Shown here: positions 23,392 to 32,142 of the stretch, piece after piece
How the letters are laid out: every line of letters starts with the position of its first letter
How positions within the stretch are numbered: position 1 is the first letter of the stretch
Assembly (NCBI GenBank): GCA_019636195.1
Contig: JAHBYA010000002.1
Location: 82,311 to 146,310, forward strand
From: Planctomycetota bacterium
GTDB lineage: Bacteria; Planctomycetota; UBA8742; UBA2392
Reading direction: 5' to 3'
DNA: 64,000 bases
Made by a program: the position numbers and the translations under genes
Notes under the pieces: model-generated
Told to the model about the DNA's origin: nothing
What the model saw: the letters and a program-made list of their open reading frames with translations, nothing else
Databases searched by the model: none

Positions 23392-25023
23392 ATGGCCCGA
23401 TTCGGCGACTTTGAGCTTGATCAGCAGCGCCTTGAGCTGCGCCTGCGCGGAAAGGCGATTGAGCTGCAGCCGCTGGTGTTTCAGCTGCTGTGCTACCTGG
23501 TCAGGCACCGCGACCGCGTGGTCACGAAAAACGAATTGCTTGAAAACCTGTGGCCCGACGCGCATGTGACCGAGTCGTCGTTGCAGCGCGTGGTAAGCCT
23601 TGCGCGCAGCGCCCTGCGCACGGGCGGCATGGAAGACGCGCTGAAAAACTTCCCGCGCGCGGGCTACCGCTTCATGGCACAAGTCGGCGCCGAGCCGCCC
23701 GCGCAAGGCCCGGCCGCGCTTGAAGCCGCCGCCGACGACGCCAAGTGGCAGGGGCAGCTTGCGCAATCGGTCAGCCTGCTTGAGCAGGCGCTGGCGCAGT
23801 ACCGCGCGGCGGCCGACAGCCGCGGCGCGGCGCGGGTGGCGATACGGCTGGCGCGCGTACAGGAAGAACGGCGCGAAATCGCGCCCGCATCCGGCTGGCT
23901 GGCGCTGGCGGGCACGCTGTTGCGCGATGTCCCGCGCTGCCGCGAGCACGGCCTGCACTGCTGGATGGCCTCGCAGATTGCGTTCGCCAACGACCAGCAT
24001 GACGGAGCAATAGAACACGCGCGACGCTGCCACGAGATCGCCCGCGAGCTTGGCGACGCCGAACTTGAGGCGCTGGCGCTGGCGGCGCGCGGCCACGCGC
24101 TGATGGGCCAGGGCGATATCGCCGCTGCCCGCGCAAGCCACGAAGAGGCGGCGGCGCTGACCCTTTCAGGCGCTGTCAGCCCCGAGCCGGGGGGCTTTAT
24201 CCTGTGCTCGGTGATTACCAGCGCCGCCAACCGCGCCGATTGGGGCTGCGCGTCGCAATGGACCGAACAGTTTGCCCGCTGGTGTGAACGCCACGGCAAG
24301 CCGGGCTATCCCGGCCTGTGCCGCATGCATCGCGCCGAGGTGCTGCATTTTAAGGGCGATCTGCCCGCCGCGCGGCAGGAAATTGAAGCCGCCTGCACCA
24401 TGCTGCGTGAAGCGGCGCCATGGGCAGAAGGCGACGCCTGGCGCGTGCTGGGCGACATTCACCTGGCGCAGGGCGACCTGAAAGGCGCCGAGCAGGCGTA
24501 CCAGCGGGCCTACACACTGGGCTGGGAGCCGCAGCCGGGGCTGGCCTGGATGCACATGGCGCGCGGCAACGCCGATGCCGCCGTGGCAAGCCTTGAGCGC
24601 GCGATTGAAAGCGCCAACTGGTACAACCGCGAACGCCGCACGCTGCTGCTGGCGAATCTCGTGGCGCTGGCCGCGGCGGCCGGCCTGACCGAAAGGGCGC
24701 AAACGGCGATGGCCGAGCTTGAAAAGCGCCAGCCCGGCAACTTGCCGGCGCAAAGCGCGCTGATGGCGCGGGCGCGCTCAAGGCTGGCGATCGCGCAAGG
24801 CCGGCACAAGGAAGCCCTGGCCGACATTCAAAAGGCAAGGCTGAACTGGCTGAGCATAGGCGCAACACTGGAAGCGGCACTTGAGCACATGGAAGCCGGC
24901 ATGGTGTTGAAGCAAATGGGCGACAAAACCGCCGCCAGCCTCGAGTTCAACGCCGCCGCCGAGACATTCAAAAGCGCCGGCGCCAAGCAACTGCAGAAAC
25001 GCTGCGAAGAGCTGCGAAAGTGA
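23392..25023 (+). CDS. OmpR/CadC-type winged-helix regulator with TPR domain
   Basis: 543 residues from the ATG at 23392. The N-terminal 100 residues are a Trans_reg_C winged helix: FGDFELDQQRLELRLRG, IELQPLVFQLLCYLVRH, NELLENLWPDAHVTESSLQR (recognition helix), ending RAGYRFMAQVG. A long TPR-like helical domain follows (SLLEQALAQYRAAADSRG, DLKGAEQAYQRAYTLG, SLERAIESANWYNRE). There is no receiver domain and no membrane helix, so it is not a two-component or ToxR-type protein. This architecture is common in planctomycetes and Acidobacteria and probably senses through the TPR part. It is divergent from the DUF4242/di-iron/methyltransferase operon and is the obvious candidate regulator (inference). 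Confidence 0.9.
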   Translation: MARFGDFELDQQRLELRLRGKAIELQPLVFQLLCYLVRHRDRVVTKNELLENLWPDAHVTESSLQRVVSLARSALRTGGMEDALKNFPRAGYRFMAQVGAEPPAQGPAALEAAADDAKWQGQLAQSVSLLEQALAQYRAAADSRGAARVAIRLARVQEERREIAPASGWLALAGTLLRDVPRCREHGLHCWMASQIAFANDQHDGAIEHARRCHEIARELGDAELEALALAARGHALMGQGDIAAARASHEEAAALTLSGAVSPEPGGFILCSVITSAANRADWGCASQWTEQFARWCERHGKPGYPGLCRMHRAEVLHFKGDLPAARQEIEAACTMLREAAPWAEGDAWRVLGDIHLAQGDLKGAEQAYQRAYTLGWEPQPGLAWMHMARGNADAAVASLERAIESANWYNRERRTLLLANLVALAAAAGLTERAQTAMAELEKRQPGNLPAQSALMARARSRLAIAQGRHKEALADIQKARLNWLSIGATLEAALEHMEAGMVLKQMGDKTAASLEFNAAAETFKSAGAKQLQKRCEELRK

Positions 25024-25031
25024 CCCGCAAA

Positions 25032-25268
25032 GTAGCATGCGCGTCCCGCGCATGGCGTTCGCATCGGCCTCCGGCCGATGTCGACAGGGGCCGGAGGCCC
25101 CTGCATACGACATCGCCGGGACGGCGATGCTACGCAATTGGCGCGCGAACGCGGTCCAAGTCTGTGCCGCTTTGCGGCACCTCCCGGCTTTTCAGCCGGG
25201 GCTCTTGTCAGGCCGTAACATTCGCGTCAGGCCCCTGCAAACGACATCGCGGGGACGGCGATGCTGCC
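25032..25268. repeat. Modular palindrome element, copy A
   Basis: Four near-contiguous 8-bp hairpins with 3-nt loops: 25036-25054 (loop TCC), 25062-25080 (TCC), 25085-25103 (GGA) and 25111-25129 (GGA). The 102-bp core is bounded by GTAGCAT at 25032 and ATGCTAC at 25127-25133. Further hairpins at 25164-25180 and 25183-25200 are shared with copy B, and the array ends near 25268 in a variant GATGCTGC. Apart from this the 25024-25303 gap holds no gene. Open frames across it are artefacts of the palindromes. Confidence 0.8.
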
Positions 25269-25303
25269 TGGTTGGGGCCCGCCTTGGCTGAAGCTTCGGC
25301 GGG

Positions 25304-25338
25304 CACGAAACAAGCGGCCCTTGGCCGCTTGTTTCGTG
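25304..25338 (-). terminator. 16-bp hairpin directly after tRNA-Val
   Basis: Arms 25304-25319 and 25323-25338 are perfectly complementary around a 3-nt loop. On the minus strand the hairpin starts at the CCA end of the tRNA. A T-rich stretch (TTGTTTC) lies inside the 3' arm rather than after it, so it may be a terminator or a processing signal. Confidence 0.6.
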
Positions 25339-25412
25339 GTGGGCGAGCCCGGATTCGAACCGGGGACCCTCTGCTTGTAAGGCAGATGCTCTAACCGCTG
25401 AGCTACACGCCC
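25337..25412 (-). tRNA. tRNA-Val(UAC)
   Basis: A 76-nt cloverleaf on the minus strand: acceptor 5' arm GGGCGTG, D-arm GCTC...GAGC, anticodon stem-loop TCTGC-CTTACAA-GCAGA with anticodon TAC (complement of 25377-25379), T-arm CCCGG-TTCGAAT-CCGGG, 3' acceptor CTCGCCC, discriminator A and an encoded CCA. One acceptor mismatch (T6 opposite T67) is visible. It decodes GUA valine. Confidence 0.95.
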
Positions 25413-25527
25413 TTGCCCGCACGATACCCGGCTGGCAGCCTTTCACAACACGGCGGCTTTTTTGGCATTCCGGGATGGATTGCCCCGCGATTTCTGTATT
25501 AAGTGTCAGCACATCAACGGGTTCCGC

Positions 25528-26631
25528 ATGGCGCGCTTCGCTTTCTTTGCTGCAACATTTGCCTTTCTGCTGGTCGCTTGCGGTGGCGGCGACACTGGCG
25601 GCGGCAAAGGCGGCCCGCGGGCCTTCCCGGTGCAAGTTGAAGAAATAAAGGGCCAGCGCGTTGAATACGTTGTCAGCGCGGTCGGCTCGTTATCGGCCTT
25701 TGAAGAAGTGCTGGTGACTTCACGCGTCGCCGGCGTCGTCGAGAAGGTGCTGTTTCGTGAAGGCGACAAGGTCAGCCAGCAGTCCGTGCTGGTCGAAATC
25801 GAGCCCGCGCGCTTTCAACACCTGTTTGACGCCGCCAAGGCTTCCTATGAGCGTGCCGGGGCTGAACTCAAAGAAGCCAAAGACGGCCTTGAGCGCCGCG
25901 AGAAGCCCAGCGGCGGCGGCATCTTTTCCAAAGAAGAGGTCGAGGCGTGGCGCACAAAAGTAGCCGTTGCCGCTGCCAACGAACGCGAGAAGGCCGCCCA
26001 CTTTGCTCAGGCAACCCTTGACCTTGAACACAGCAAGCCAAAGCCCGCCATGGCCGGCACCATCCAGGCGCGGCTGGTCCAGACCGGGCAGTGGGTACAG
26101 CCTGGAACAGTGATCGCCCGGTTGCTGCGCGTTGAGCCGCTGTTGCTGAACTTCGCCGCGCCTGAAGACGAAGCGGCTTCCCTTAAGCCGGGCCTGGCGG
26201 CTCGCTTCACAGTCAGCGGCGCCCAGCGCACCTACGGGGCGCGCATCGTCCACGTTGCCGCCTACGCCGACCGGTTGACCCGCATGGTGCAGGTGATCGC
26301 GGAAGTTGACACCGCTGACGCGGGCCAGCTTACGCCGGGCGCATTCGTGCGCATAATTGTGCCGGTGGGCTCGCGCGACGACGCGCCGACCGTGCCCGAG
26401 ACCTCAGTGCGGCCCAGTGAAAAGGGCTTCCTGGTGTACGTGGTGGAAGACGGCAAAGCGATCGAGCGCGTGATTGAAATCGGCCTACGCACCCCCGACC
26501 GCCGCATTGAGGTGCGCAGTGGCCTAAAAGTCGGCGAGCAGGTAGTTGTGCGCGGCGCTGAGGCACTGCGCGACGGAGCCAGCATCGCGATCATCAGCGG
26601 ACAAAAGGGCACGCCGGGGGCACAGCCATGA
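25528..26631 (+). CDS. RND efflux periplasmic adaptor (membrane fusion) lipoprotein
   Basis: 367 residues from the ATG at 25528, which yields a lipoprotein signal MARFAFFAATFAFLLVAC with the lipid Cys at residue 18; the upstream extension has no signal logic. Family features are VGSLSAFEEVLVTSRVAGVV, followed by a biotinyl-lipoyl-like half (GDKVSQQSVLVEIEPA), an alpha-helical hairpin (YERAGAELKEAKDGLERRE), the second lipoyl half (GTIQARLVQTGQWVQPGTVI) and a beta-barrel/MP domain (FAAPEDEAASLKPGLAARF). Known role: the HlyD/AcrA-type adaptor linking an RND pump to an outer-membrane channel. Its stop overlaps the pump start as ATGA (26628-26631). No TolC-like gene follows here. Confidence 0.93.
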   Translation: MARFAFFAATFAFLLVACGGGDTGGGKGGPRAFPVQVEEIKGQRVEYVVSAVGSLSAFEEVLVTSRVAGVVEKVLFREGDKVSQQSVLVEIEPARFQHLFDAAKASYERAGAELKEAKDGLERREKPSGGGIFSKEEVEAWRTKVAVAAANEREKAAHFAQATLDLEHSKPKPAMAGTIQARLVQTGQWVQPGTVIARLLRVEPLLLNFAAPEDEAASLKPGLAARFTVSGAQRTYGARIVHVAAYADRLTRMVQVIAEVDTADAGQLTPGAFVRIIVPVGSRDDAPTVPETSVRPSEKGFLVYVVEDGKAIERVIEIGLRTPDRRIEVRSGLKVGEQVVVRGAEALRDGASIAIISGQKGTPGAQP

Positions 26632-29600
26632 CGCTCACCGAACTGTGCGTCAAGAAGCCGGTGCTGGCCTGGATGATCATGGGCGCAACGATCGTCTTCG
26701 GGCTGGTCGCGTCGCAGAAGATCGGTATCAGCCAGTTCCCCGACGTGGACTTCCCGACCGTAACGGTAAGCGTGACGTGGGAAGGCGCATCGCCTGAGGC
26801 GGTGGAGCGCGACGTAGTTGAGCCGCTGGAGCAAGCGCTTTCTCAGGTTGAAGGCATCAGGACCATCAGCAGCACGTCGCGGCAGGGGCGCGGTCAGGTC
26901 ACGCTGGAGTTCGACATTTCGCGCGATATCGACTCGGCAATGCAGGACGTGCAGAACGTCGCCGGTGAAGCGCAGCGCAACATGCCCCGCGACGCCGAGC
27001 CGCCCAGCGTGCGCAAGACCAACCCGGAAGACCGTCCCATCATGTATGTGGCGCTGTCTGGCCCGTACTCGCGGCAGGAACTGGCTGACACTACGCGCTA
27101 TCGCGTGCGCGAGCGCCTGCAGACTGTGCCGGGCGTGGGCGAGGTAAGCCTTGGCGGCTACCTTGATCGAAACGTGCGCATCTGGATCAACGCCGACAAG
27201 CTGGATGCCAAGAACCTCACGGTCTCTGACCTGATCAGCGCTCTGCGCCGCGAACATGTGGAGCTGCCGGCCGGTCGCATTGAGACTACTGGCCGGGAAG
27301 TAACGGTGCGCGTCCTCGGAGAGGCGCTGCAGCTTGAAGAGTTGCGCAACATCGTAGTGCGCGAAATCGACGGCCGGCCGACGTACCTGCACGAAGTTGC
27401 GCTTGTCGAAGACGGCTTTGAAGACGAGCGCCGCAAGTCGCGCTTCAACGGCGAGCCCGCGCAGGGCATGGGCATCCGCAAGCAGCGCGGCGCCAATGCG
27501 GTGCAGGTGGCCAAGGACGTGCGCGCGACCATGGACGAAATCCGGCCCACTCTGCCGGAAGGCATGGAACTGCGCGTCAACTTTGACAGCACCGTCTACA
27601 TCGAGGAGTCAGTCCAGGAGATCGAGTTTGAACTGATCGTAGCGATCCTGCTTACGGCGTTTGTTTGCTGGATGTTCCTGGGCTCGCTCAGCAGCACTCT
27701 CAACGTGATTCTGGCGATCCCCATGTCGCTGCTGGGCACGGTCGCAATCATTTACTTCCTGGGCTTTACGCTGAACACCTTCACGTTGCTGGCTTTGGCG
27801 CTGGCGGTCGGGATCGTGGTCGATGATGCGATCATGATCATGGAGAACATTTACCGCCACAGCGAAGAAGGGGCGGACCGCATCAAGGCCGCAATCGGCG
27901 GCACCAAGCAGATCATGGGCGCCGCGCTGGCGGCGACTATCGCGATTTGCGCGATTTTCATACCCGTCGTGTTCATGGAGGGCGTGACGGGCAAATTCTT
28001 CTTTCAGTTCGGCGTAACCCTGAGCCTGTGCGTATTGCTGAGCTATGTGGAAGCGATCACGCTTGCGCCCGCCCGATGCGCGCAGTTGCTGAAGAGGAGC
28101 GTTCGGGAAAACCGCGGCGCGGTGGGCACCGCCGTCGATAAAGGCTTCAACACCCTCAAGCGCGCCTATGCCGCCGCACTCAAACCGGCGCTGCGCCGCC
28201 CCTGGGTGGCGCTGGTCGTCGCGTCCGCAGTGTTTGCCGGCGCGCTATGGCTGATGCTGAACCTGCCCAGCGAGTTCGTGCCAAGCCAGGACCAGTCACG
28301 CCTGATGGTGCGGCTACAGACGGCCGTGGGCAGCACGCTGGAAGAAAGCGACGAGCTGTTCACGAAGGCAGAAAAGTACGTCAACGACCACCCGCACGTT
28401 GAGCGCGTGTTCTTGATCGTCGGCGGGTTTGGAGGCGGCGAGGTCAACACCGGCGTGATGTTCGTGACGCTGGTGCCGCCCAACAAGCGCGACAAGACGC
28501 AAGCCGACCTGATGGCCGAGTTCCGGCGCGAGATGAACAAGACACCCGGCCTGCGCGCAAACGTGCAGGATTTGAGCCAGCAGGGCTTTTCGGCGCGGCG
28601 CGGCTACCCCGTCGAGTTCAGTATCCGCGGGCCTGACTTCGAAAAGCTGGGCGAACTGTCGCAGCAGCTGATGCAGGAAATGGCGGCCAGTGGACTTGCA
28701 GTCGATGTGGATAGCGACTACCAGATCGGCCAGCCCGAGTTGCGCATCGTGCCTGATCGCGCCCGCTGCGCCGACCTTGGCGTGCCCATGGAAGACGTGG
28801 CAGTTACTCTGAACGCGCTGGTGGGCGGCGTGCGCGTGGGCAAGTTCTCCAGCGAAGGTCGGCGCCTTGACGTGCGCATGCGACTGCTGGCGGAGCAGCG
28901 CAAGAGCCCGCAGGACATTGACCGGCTGCGCGTGCGCACCAAGACCGGCGAGCGCATTCCGTTGAGCAGCCTCGTGAAGCAGGAAGAAGTGCCGGTGTTG
29001 CAAAGCATCATCCGACAGGACCGTGAACGCAGCATCACCATTTCCGCGAACGTCGCACCCGGCGCCACTCAGAACGAGGCGCTGGCCAAAGCCCGCGAAC
29101 TGCAAAGCAAGCTGCCCGACGGCTATCGCATTGTCATGAGCGGCAGTGGCGCCGAGTACCAGCAGTCCTTCAACAGCCTGCTCTTCGCGCTGCTGATGGG
29201 CATTCTGGTCGCCTACATGGTGCTGGCGGGCCAGTTCAACAGTTTCTTCCACCCGTTGACCATCCTGACCATCGTGCCGCTGAGCATTGCGGGCGCGGCG
29301 CTGGCGCTGTGGCTTGGCGGCCAGACGCTGAACATTTTCAGCATGATCGGCCTGCTGCTGCTGCTGGGCATAGCCAAGAAGAACTCGATTATTCTGGTGG
29401 ATTACGCAAACCAGTTACGGCTCAAGGGCCTTACCGCTCGGCAAGCCATGCAGGAAGCGGGGCCGATCCGGCTGCGCCCGATCATGATGACCAGCATTGC
29501 CACGATGATGGCGGCTGTGCCGGCGGCTATTGCGCTTGGCCCCGGCGGCGAGATTCGCCGTCCGATGGCGCTGGGCGTGATCGGCGGCATGTTCGTGGCA

Positions 29601-29753
29601 ACCATGCTGAGCCTGCTGGTCGTGCCGAGCTTCTATGTGTTGATGGACGACTTCCTGGCCCTGTTCAAAGGCAAGGGCCACAAGGAAGGCGAAAGCACCC
29701 ATATCGGCGAACCGGACGAAATCGGCACACCTGGGGATACTCCGCAGGCGTAG
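26628..29753 (+). CDS. RND multidrug efflux pump (AcrB/HAE1 family)
   Basis: 1041 residues, the normal size, with twelve predicted membrane helices in two repeats. Visible motifs are GISQFPDVDFPTVTVSVTWE (N-terminal porter loop), the proton relay Asp399-Asp400 in GIVVDDAIMIMENIYRH, and Lys918 in GIAKKNSIILVDYANQLR, equivalent to the AcrB D407/D408/K940 triad. Proton-driven export of hydrophobic compounds is expected; specificity cannot be read. Translationally coupled to the adaptor gene by ATGA. Its TAG stop codon lies inside the terminal GTAGCAT of the repeat at 29750, so the repeat has supplied the stop. Confidence 0.96.
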   Translation: MTLTELCVKKPVLAWMIMGATIVFGLVASQKIGISQFPDVDFPTVTVSVTWEGASPEAVERDVVEPLEQALSQVEGIRTISSTSRQGRGQVTLEFDISRDIDSAMQDVQNVAGEAQRNMPRDAEPPSVRKTNPEDRPIMYVALSGPYSRQELADTTRYRVRERLQTVPGVGEVSLGGYLDRNVRIWINADKLDAKNLTVSDLISALRREHVELPAGRIETTGREVTVRVLGEALQLEELRNIVVREIDGRPTYLHEVALVEDGFEDERRKSRFNGEPAQGMGIRKQRGANAVQVAKDVRATMDEIRPTLPEGMELRVNFDSTVYIEESVQEIEFELIVAILLTAFVCWMFLGSLSSTLNVILAIPMSLLGTVAIIYFLGFTLNTFTLLALALAVGIVVDDAIMIMENIYRHSEEGADRIKAAIGGTKQIMGAALAATIAICAIFIPVVFMEGVTGKFFFQFGVTLSLCVLLSYVEAITLAPARCAQLLKRSVRENRGAVGTAVDKGFNTLKRAYAAALKPALRRPWVALVVASAVFAGALWLMLNLPSEFVPSQDQSRLMVRLQTAVGSTLEESDELFTKAEKYVNDHPHVERVFLIVGGFGGGEVNTGVMFVTLVPPNKRDKTQADLMAEFRREMNKTPGLRANVQDLSQQGFSARRGYPVEFSIRGPDFEKLGELSQQLMQEMAASGLAVDVDSDYQIGQPELRIVPDRARCADLGVPMEDVAVTLNALVGGVRVGKFSSEGRRLDVRMRLLAEQRKSPQDIDRLRVRTKTGERIPLSSLVKQEEVPVLQSIIRQDRERSITISANVAPGATQNEALAKARELQSKLPDGYRIVMSGSGAEYQQSFNSLLFALLMGILVAYMVLAGQFNSFFHPLTILTIVPLSIAGAALALWLGGQTLNIFSMIGLLLLLGIAKKNSIILVDYANQLRLKGLTARQAMQEAGPIRLRPIMMTSIATMMAAVPAAIALGPGGEIRRPMALGVIGGMFVATMLSLLVVPSFYVLMDDFLALFKGKGHKEGESTHIGEPDEIGTPGDTPQA

Positions 29754-30025
29754 CATGCGCGTCCCGCGCATGTCGTTGCATCGGCCTCCGGCCGATGCCA
29801 ACAGAGCAACAACAGAAGCACCGGCAGAGGTCGCGAAGCGACCGCACCGCAGGAAACGCAACGCGTTTCCGAGGAACCGGGGGTCGCGGCGCGAAGTGCC
29901 GCGCCAACGCGATAAAGCCGCGGGCCGTGCGAACGCAATCCAATGCTGTGCCGCTTCGCGGCATCCCCCGGCTTTTCAGCCGGAGCTTTTTCCGGGCCGT
30001 GGCATGCGGGTCCCGGCGATGCTAC
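29750..30025. repeat. Modular palindrome element, copy B
   Basis: An array of hairpins filling the gap between two convergent genes. It begins GTAGCAT at 29750 and ends ATGCTAC at 30025. The hairpins at 29754-29772 and 29779-29797 are identical to the first two of copy A. Others are 29829-29843 (loop GAA), 29852-29870 (loop AAC), 29949-29963 (loop TTC) and 29968-29983, the last two shared with copy A. Both flanking genes take their TAG stop from the element ends. No gene is supported inside. Confidence 0.8.
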
Positions 30026-31323
30026 TTGTACAGTTCCTTCAGCAGCAGATCGCCGGCTTTGAGCAAGGCTTGATCCATGCTGCTGGCGGCAAGCGGCAGC
30101 AGGTTGGCGCGCGTTTCCTTGCGGTACTTGTCAATCTCTGCCTTGGCCCGGCCCGATGACTCAAGCGTGCGCAGATTGTGCACGCGGTCGCACATCTTGA
30201 TTGCGCGCACCCAGCCGGGCGCGGCGCGCAGCCCTTGATAATAGCGCTGCAAGCCCAGCTCTGTGGGCGTGCCGTCGCGCTTGTACATCTTGGTCAGCGT
30301 GATCACTGCGCTGGAGACATTGACCCCGAACTTTTCGGTCAACTCGGCTGGCGTAGTCTGCATGTCGTCTTCCAGCACGTCGTGCAGCAGCGCGGCGATG
30401 ATTTCGTCGCGGCTGCGCAGCTTCACTTCCTCGGCGCAAACGATGGCAACGCTCAACGGGTGCAGGGCATAGGCCCCGCCGCCGTCGCGCAACTGCCCCT
30501 TGTGCGCGCGGTACATCACCTCCAAGGCGCGTTGCACATCGCGGTGAACGGCGCTGTCCAGCTGCTTCAGCAGGCGCTGCTCCAACTCGTGGCAACCCTC
30601 GGGCTTGCCTACCTTCACTTCGCTGGGCGGCGCGGATTCATCCTTGCGGTGGCGGCCCTCCATGACGCGGCGCAGGTCTTCAAGGCTGACGCTCTTTTCC
30701 ACCATCAGCACCAGCATGTGAAACAGCAGGTCGCACAGTTCGCCGGCCAGCGCTTCGTTATCCGAGCCCTTGGCGGCGACAATCGTTTCGGTCGCTTCTT
30801 CGCCAAGCTTTTTCAGGATCTTGTCCAGCCCCTTTGAAAACAGGTATGTGCTGTAGCTGCCTTCGGGCAGGCTGGCCTTGCGCGATTGCAGTTGCGTGCG
30901 CACATCTTCAAGCAGCGCGCCCAGGCGCGGCCCCCAGCCCTGCGGTTGCGGCTGGGCTTCCACTTCGGCCAGCACCTGCTTGTTCTTGTATACGGTTTGG
31001 AAAAAGCAGTCGGGCTCGCCGGTGTGGCAGGCGGGGCCGTCGGGCAGCACGCGGGCGACCAGGGCGTCGCCGTCGCAATCAAGCTTCAGCTCGGCGACGC
31101 GCATGGTGTTGCCGCTGGTTTCGCCCTTGACCCAGAGCTGTTTGCGCGAACGCGAGTAAAACGTGACCAGCCCTGTACCCAACGTCTGCTTGAATGACTC
31201 GGCGTTCATGTACGCGAGTGTCAGCACAACGCCGGTGCGTGCGTCCTGCAACACACACGGCAGCAAGCCCGCGCTGTCAAAGCGCACGCCGGAAACTGGC
31301 GCCTGTTCAGTGAAGTCACTCAT
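30022..31323 (-). CDS. hisIE: HisI-HisE fused to a RelA/SpoT-type HD hydrolase domain
   Basis: 433 residues in three parts. Residues 1-125 are phosphoribosyl-AMP cyclohydrolase (LTLAYMNAESFKQTL, LDCDGDALVARVLPDGPACH with the zinc Cys/His residues). Residues about 130-235 are phosphoribosyl-ATP pyrophosphatase (KKLGEEATETIVAAK, NEALAGELCDLLFHMLVLM). Residues about 255-425 match the (p)ppGpp 3'-pyrophosphohydrolase HD domain: AHKGQLRDGGGAYALHPLSVA (His288), AALLHDVLEDD (His314-Asp315, Glu318-Asp319) and KMCDRVHNLRTL (Asp379), so all metal ligands and the ED motif are present. No synthetase or TGS domain follows, as in small alarmone hydrolases (MESH1). HisIE fusions are normal; HisIE with an HD hydrolase is not one I know. 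It is last gene of the his operon; its TAG stop lies in the adjoining repeat. Confidence 0.93.
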   Translation of the reverse strand: MSDFTEQAPVSGVRFDSAGLLPCVLQDARTGVVLTLAYMNAESFKQTLGTGLVTFYSRSRKQLWVKGETSGNTMRVAELKLDCDGDALVARVLPDGPACHTGEPDCFFQTVYKNKQVLAEVEAQPQPQGWGPRLGALLEDVRTQLQSRKASLPEGSYSTYLFSKGLDKILKKLGEEATETIVAAKGSDNEALAGELCDLLFHMLVLMVEKSVSLEDLRRVMEGRHRKDESAPPSEVKVGKPEGCHELEQRLLKQLDSAVHRDVQRALEVMYRAHKGQLRDGGGAYALHPLSVAIVCAEEVKLRSRDEIIAALLHDVLEDDMQTTPAELTEKFGVNVSSAVITLTKMYKRDGTPTELGLQRYYQGLRAAPGWVRAIKMCDRVHNLRTLESSGRAKAEIDKYRKETRANLLPLAASSMDQALLKAGDLLLKELYK

Positions 31324-31347
31324 GGTTCAAGTTTCCGGTCCAAGGGA

Positions 31348-32139
31348 TCAGGGTCTTGCCCCAAGCTCCCGGCCGGAGTCTGACTCAGCCGGCCGCATGT
31401 TGAAACCTCGATCTCGCAGAAACTCCTTTGCTTCTGCCACTGTGTGCGTGCCGAAGTGAAAGATGCCGGCCGCCAGCACCGCTGCCGCGCCCGCCTTTAA
31501 TCCTTCTGCCAGATGCTCCAGTGTACCAACGCCGCCGGATGCGATAACCGGGATGTTCACCGCCTGCGTCGCGTTTGCCGTGAGATCAAGGTCAAAGCCC
31601 CGGCCCGTGCCGTCGCGGTCCATGCTGGTCAGCAATATCTCGCCCGCGCCCAGTTCATGGCCGCGCTTGATCCATGCCAGCGCGTCAAGGCCTGTGTCTT
31701 CGCGGCCGCCCTTGACGTACACGTGCCATGCTTCGTTTGCACGGCGCGCATCCACAGCCAGCACCACGGCTTGCCTGCCGAAGCGTTGCGCGCACTGGCG
31801 AATCAGATCAGGGTCTTTCACAGCCGCGCTGTTGATCGCCACTTTGTCGGCGCCCGCGCGAAGCAGTGTTTCGAAGTCCCCCACCGTGCGCACCCCACCG
31901 CCGATGGTGAAGGGTATGCTGATTTCGAGCGAAACGCGCCGGGCAAGCTCGGCCGCTGTGTCGCGCTGCTCGTGCGTGGCGGTGATGTCCAGAAACACCA
32001 GCTCGTCGGCTTGCTCATGGTCGTAGCGAATCGCGCATTCCACGGGGTCGCCCGCGTCGCGCAATCCGACAAAATTGACGCCCTTGACGACACGGCCGTC
32101 TTTCACGTCAAGGCAGACGATCAGGCGATGTGCAAGCAT
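31348..32139 (-). CDS. hisF: Imidazole glycerol phosphate synthase cyclase subunit
   Basis: 263 residues, a (beta/alpha)8 barrel with both catalytic aspartates: Asp11 in [14 protein letters not shown] and Asp130 in VVLAVDARR. Phosphate-binding motifs [17 protein letters not shown] and [18 protein letters not shown] are intact. With HisH (encoded at 33800-34411) it converts PRFAR and glutamine-derived ammonia to IGP and AICAR. It lies 24 nt upstream of hisIE and 3 nt after the second hisA-like gene. Confidence 0.97.
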   Translation of the reverse strand: MLAHRLIVCLDVKDGRVVKGVNFVGLRDAGDPVECAIRYDHEQADELVFLDITATHEQRDTAAELARRVSLEISIPFTIGGGVRTVGDFETLLRAGADKVAINSAAVKDPDLIRQCAQRFGRQAVVLAVDARRANEAWHVYVKGGREDTGLDALAWIKRGHELGAGEILLTSMDRDGTGRGFDLDLTANATQAVNIPVIASGGVGTLEHLAEGLKAGAAAVLAAGIFHFGTHTVAEAKEFLRDRGFNMRPAESDSGRELGARP

Positions 32140-32142
32140 GGG

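Noticed and set aside
25036..25200. CRISPR array
   Set aside because: The repeats are contiguous hairpins of differing sequence, without constant repeats and unique spacers, and no cas genes are nearby.
25020..25394. 124-codon plus-strand frame after the winged-helix regulator
   Set aside because: It runs through the palindromic repeat array and the antisense of tRNA-Val.
25192..25635. Minus-strand frame reading SSAVRASALQAEGPRFESG
   Set aside because: This peptide is a translated tRNA gene, a common annotation artefact.
29309..30073. 254-codon plus-strand frame at the end of the RND pump
   Set aside because: Out-of-frame shadow continuing into repeat copy B.
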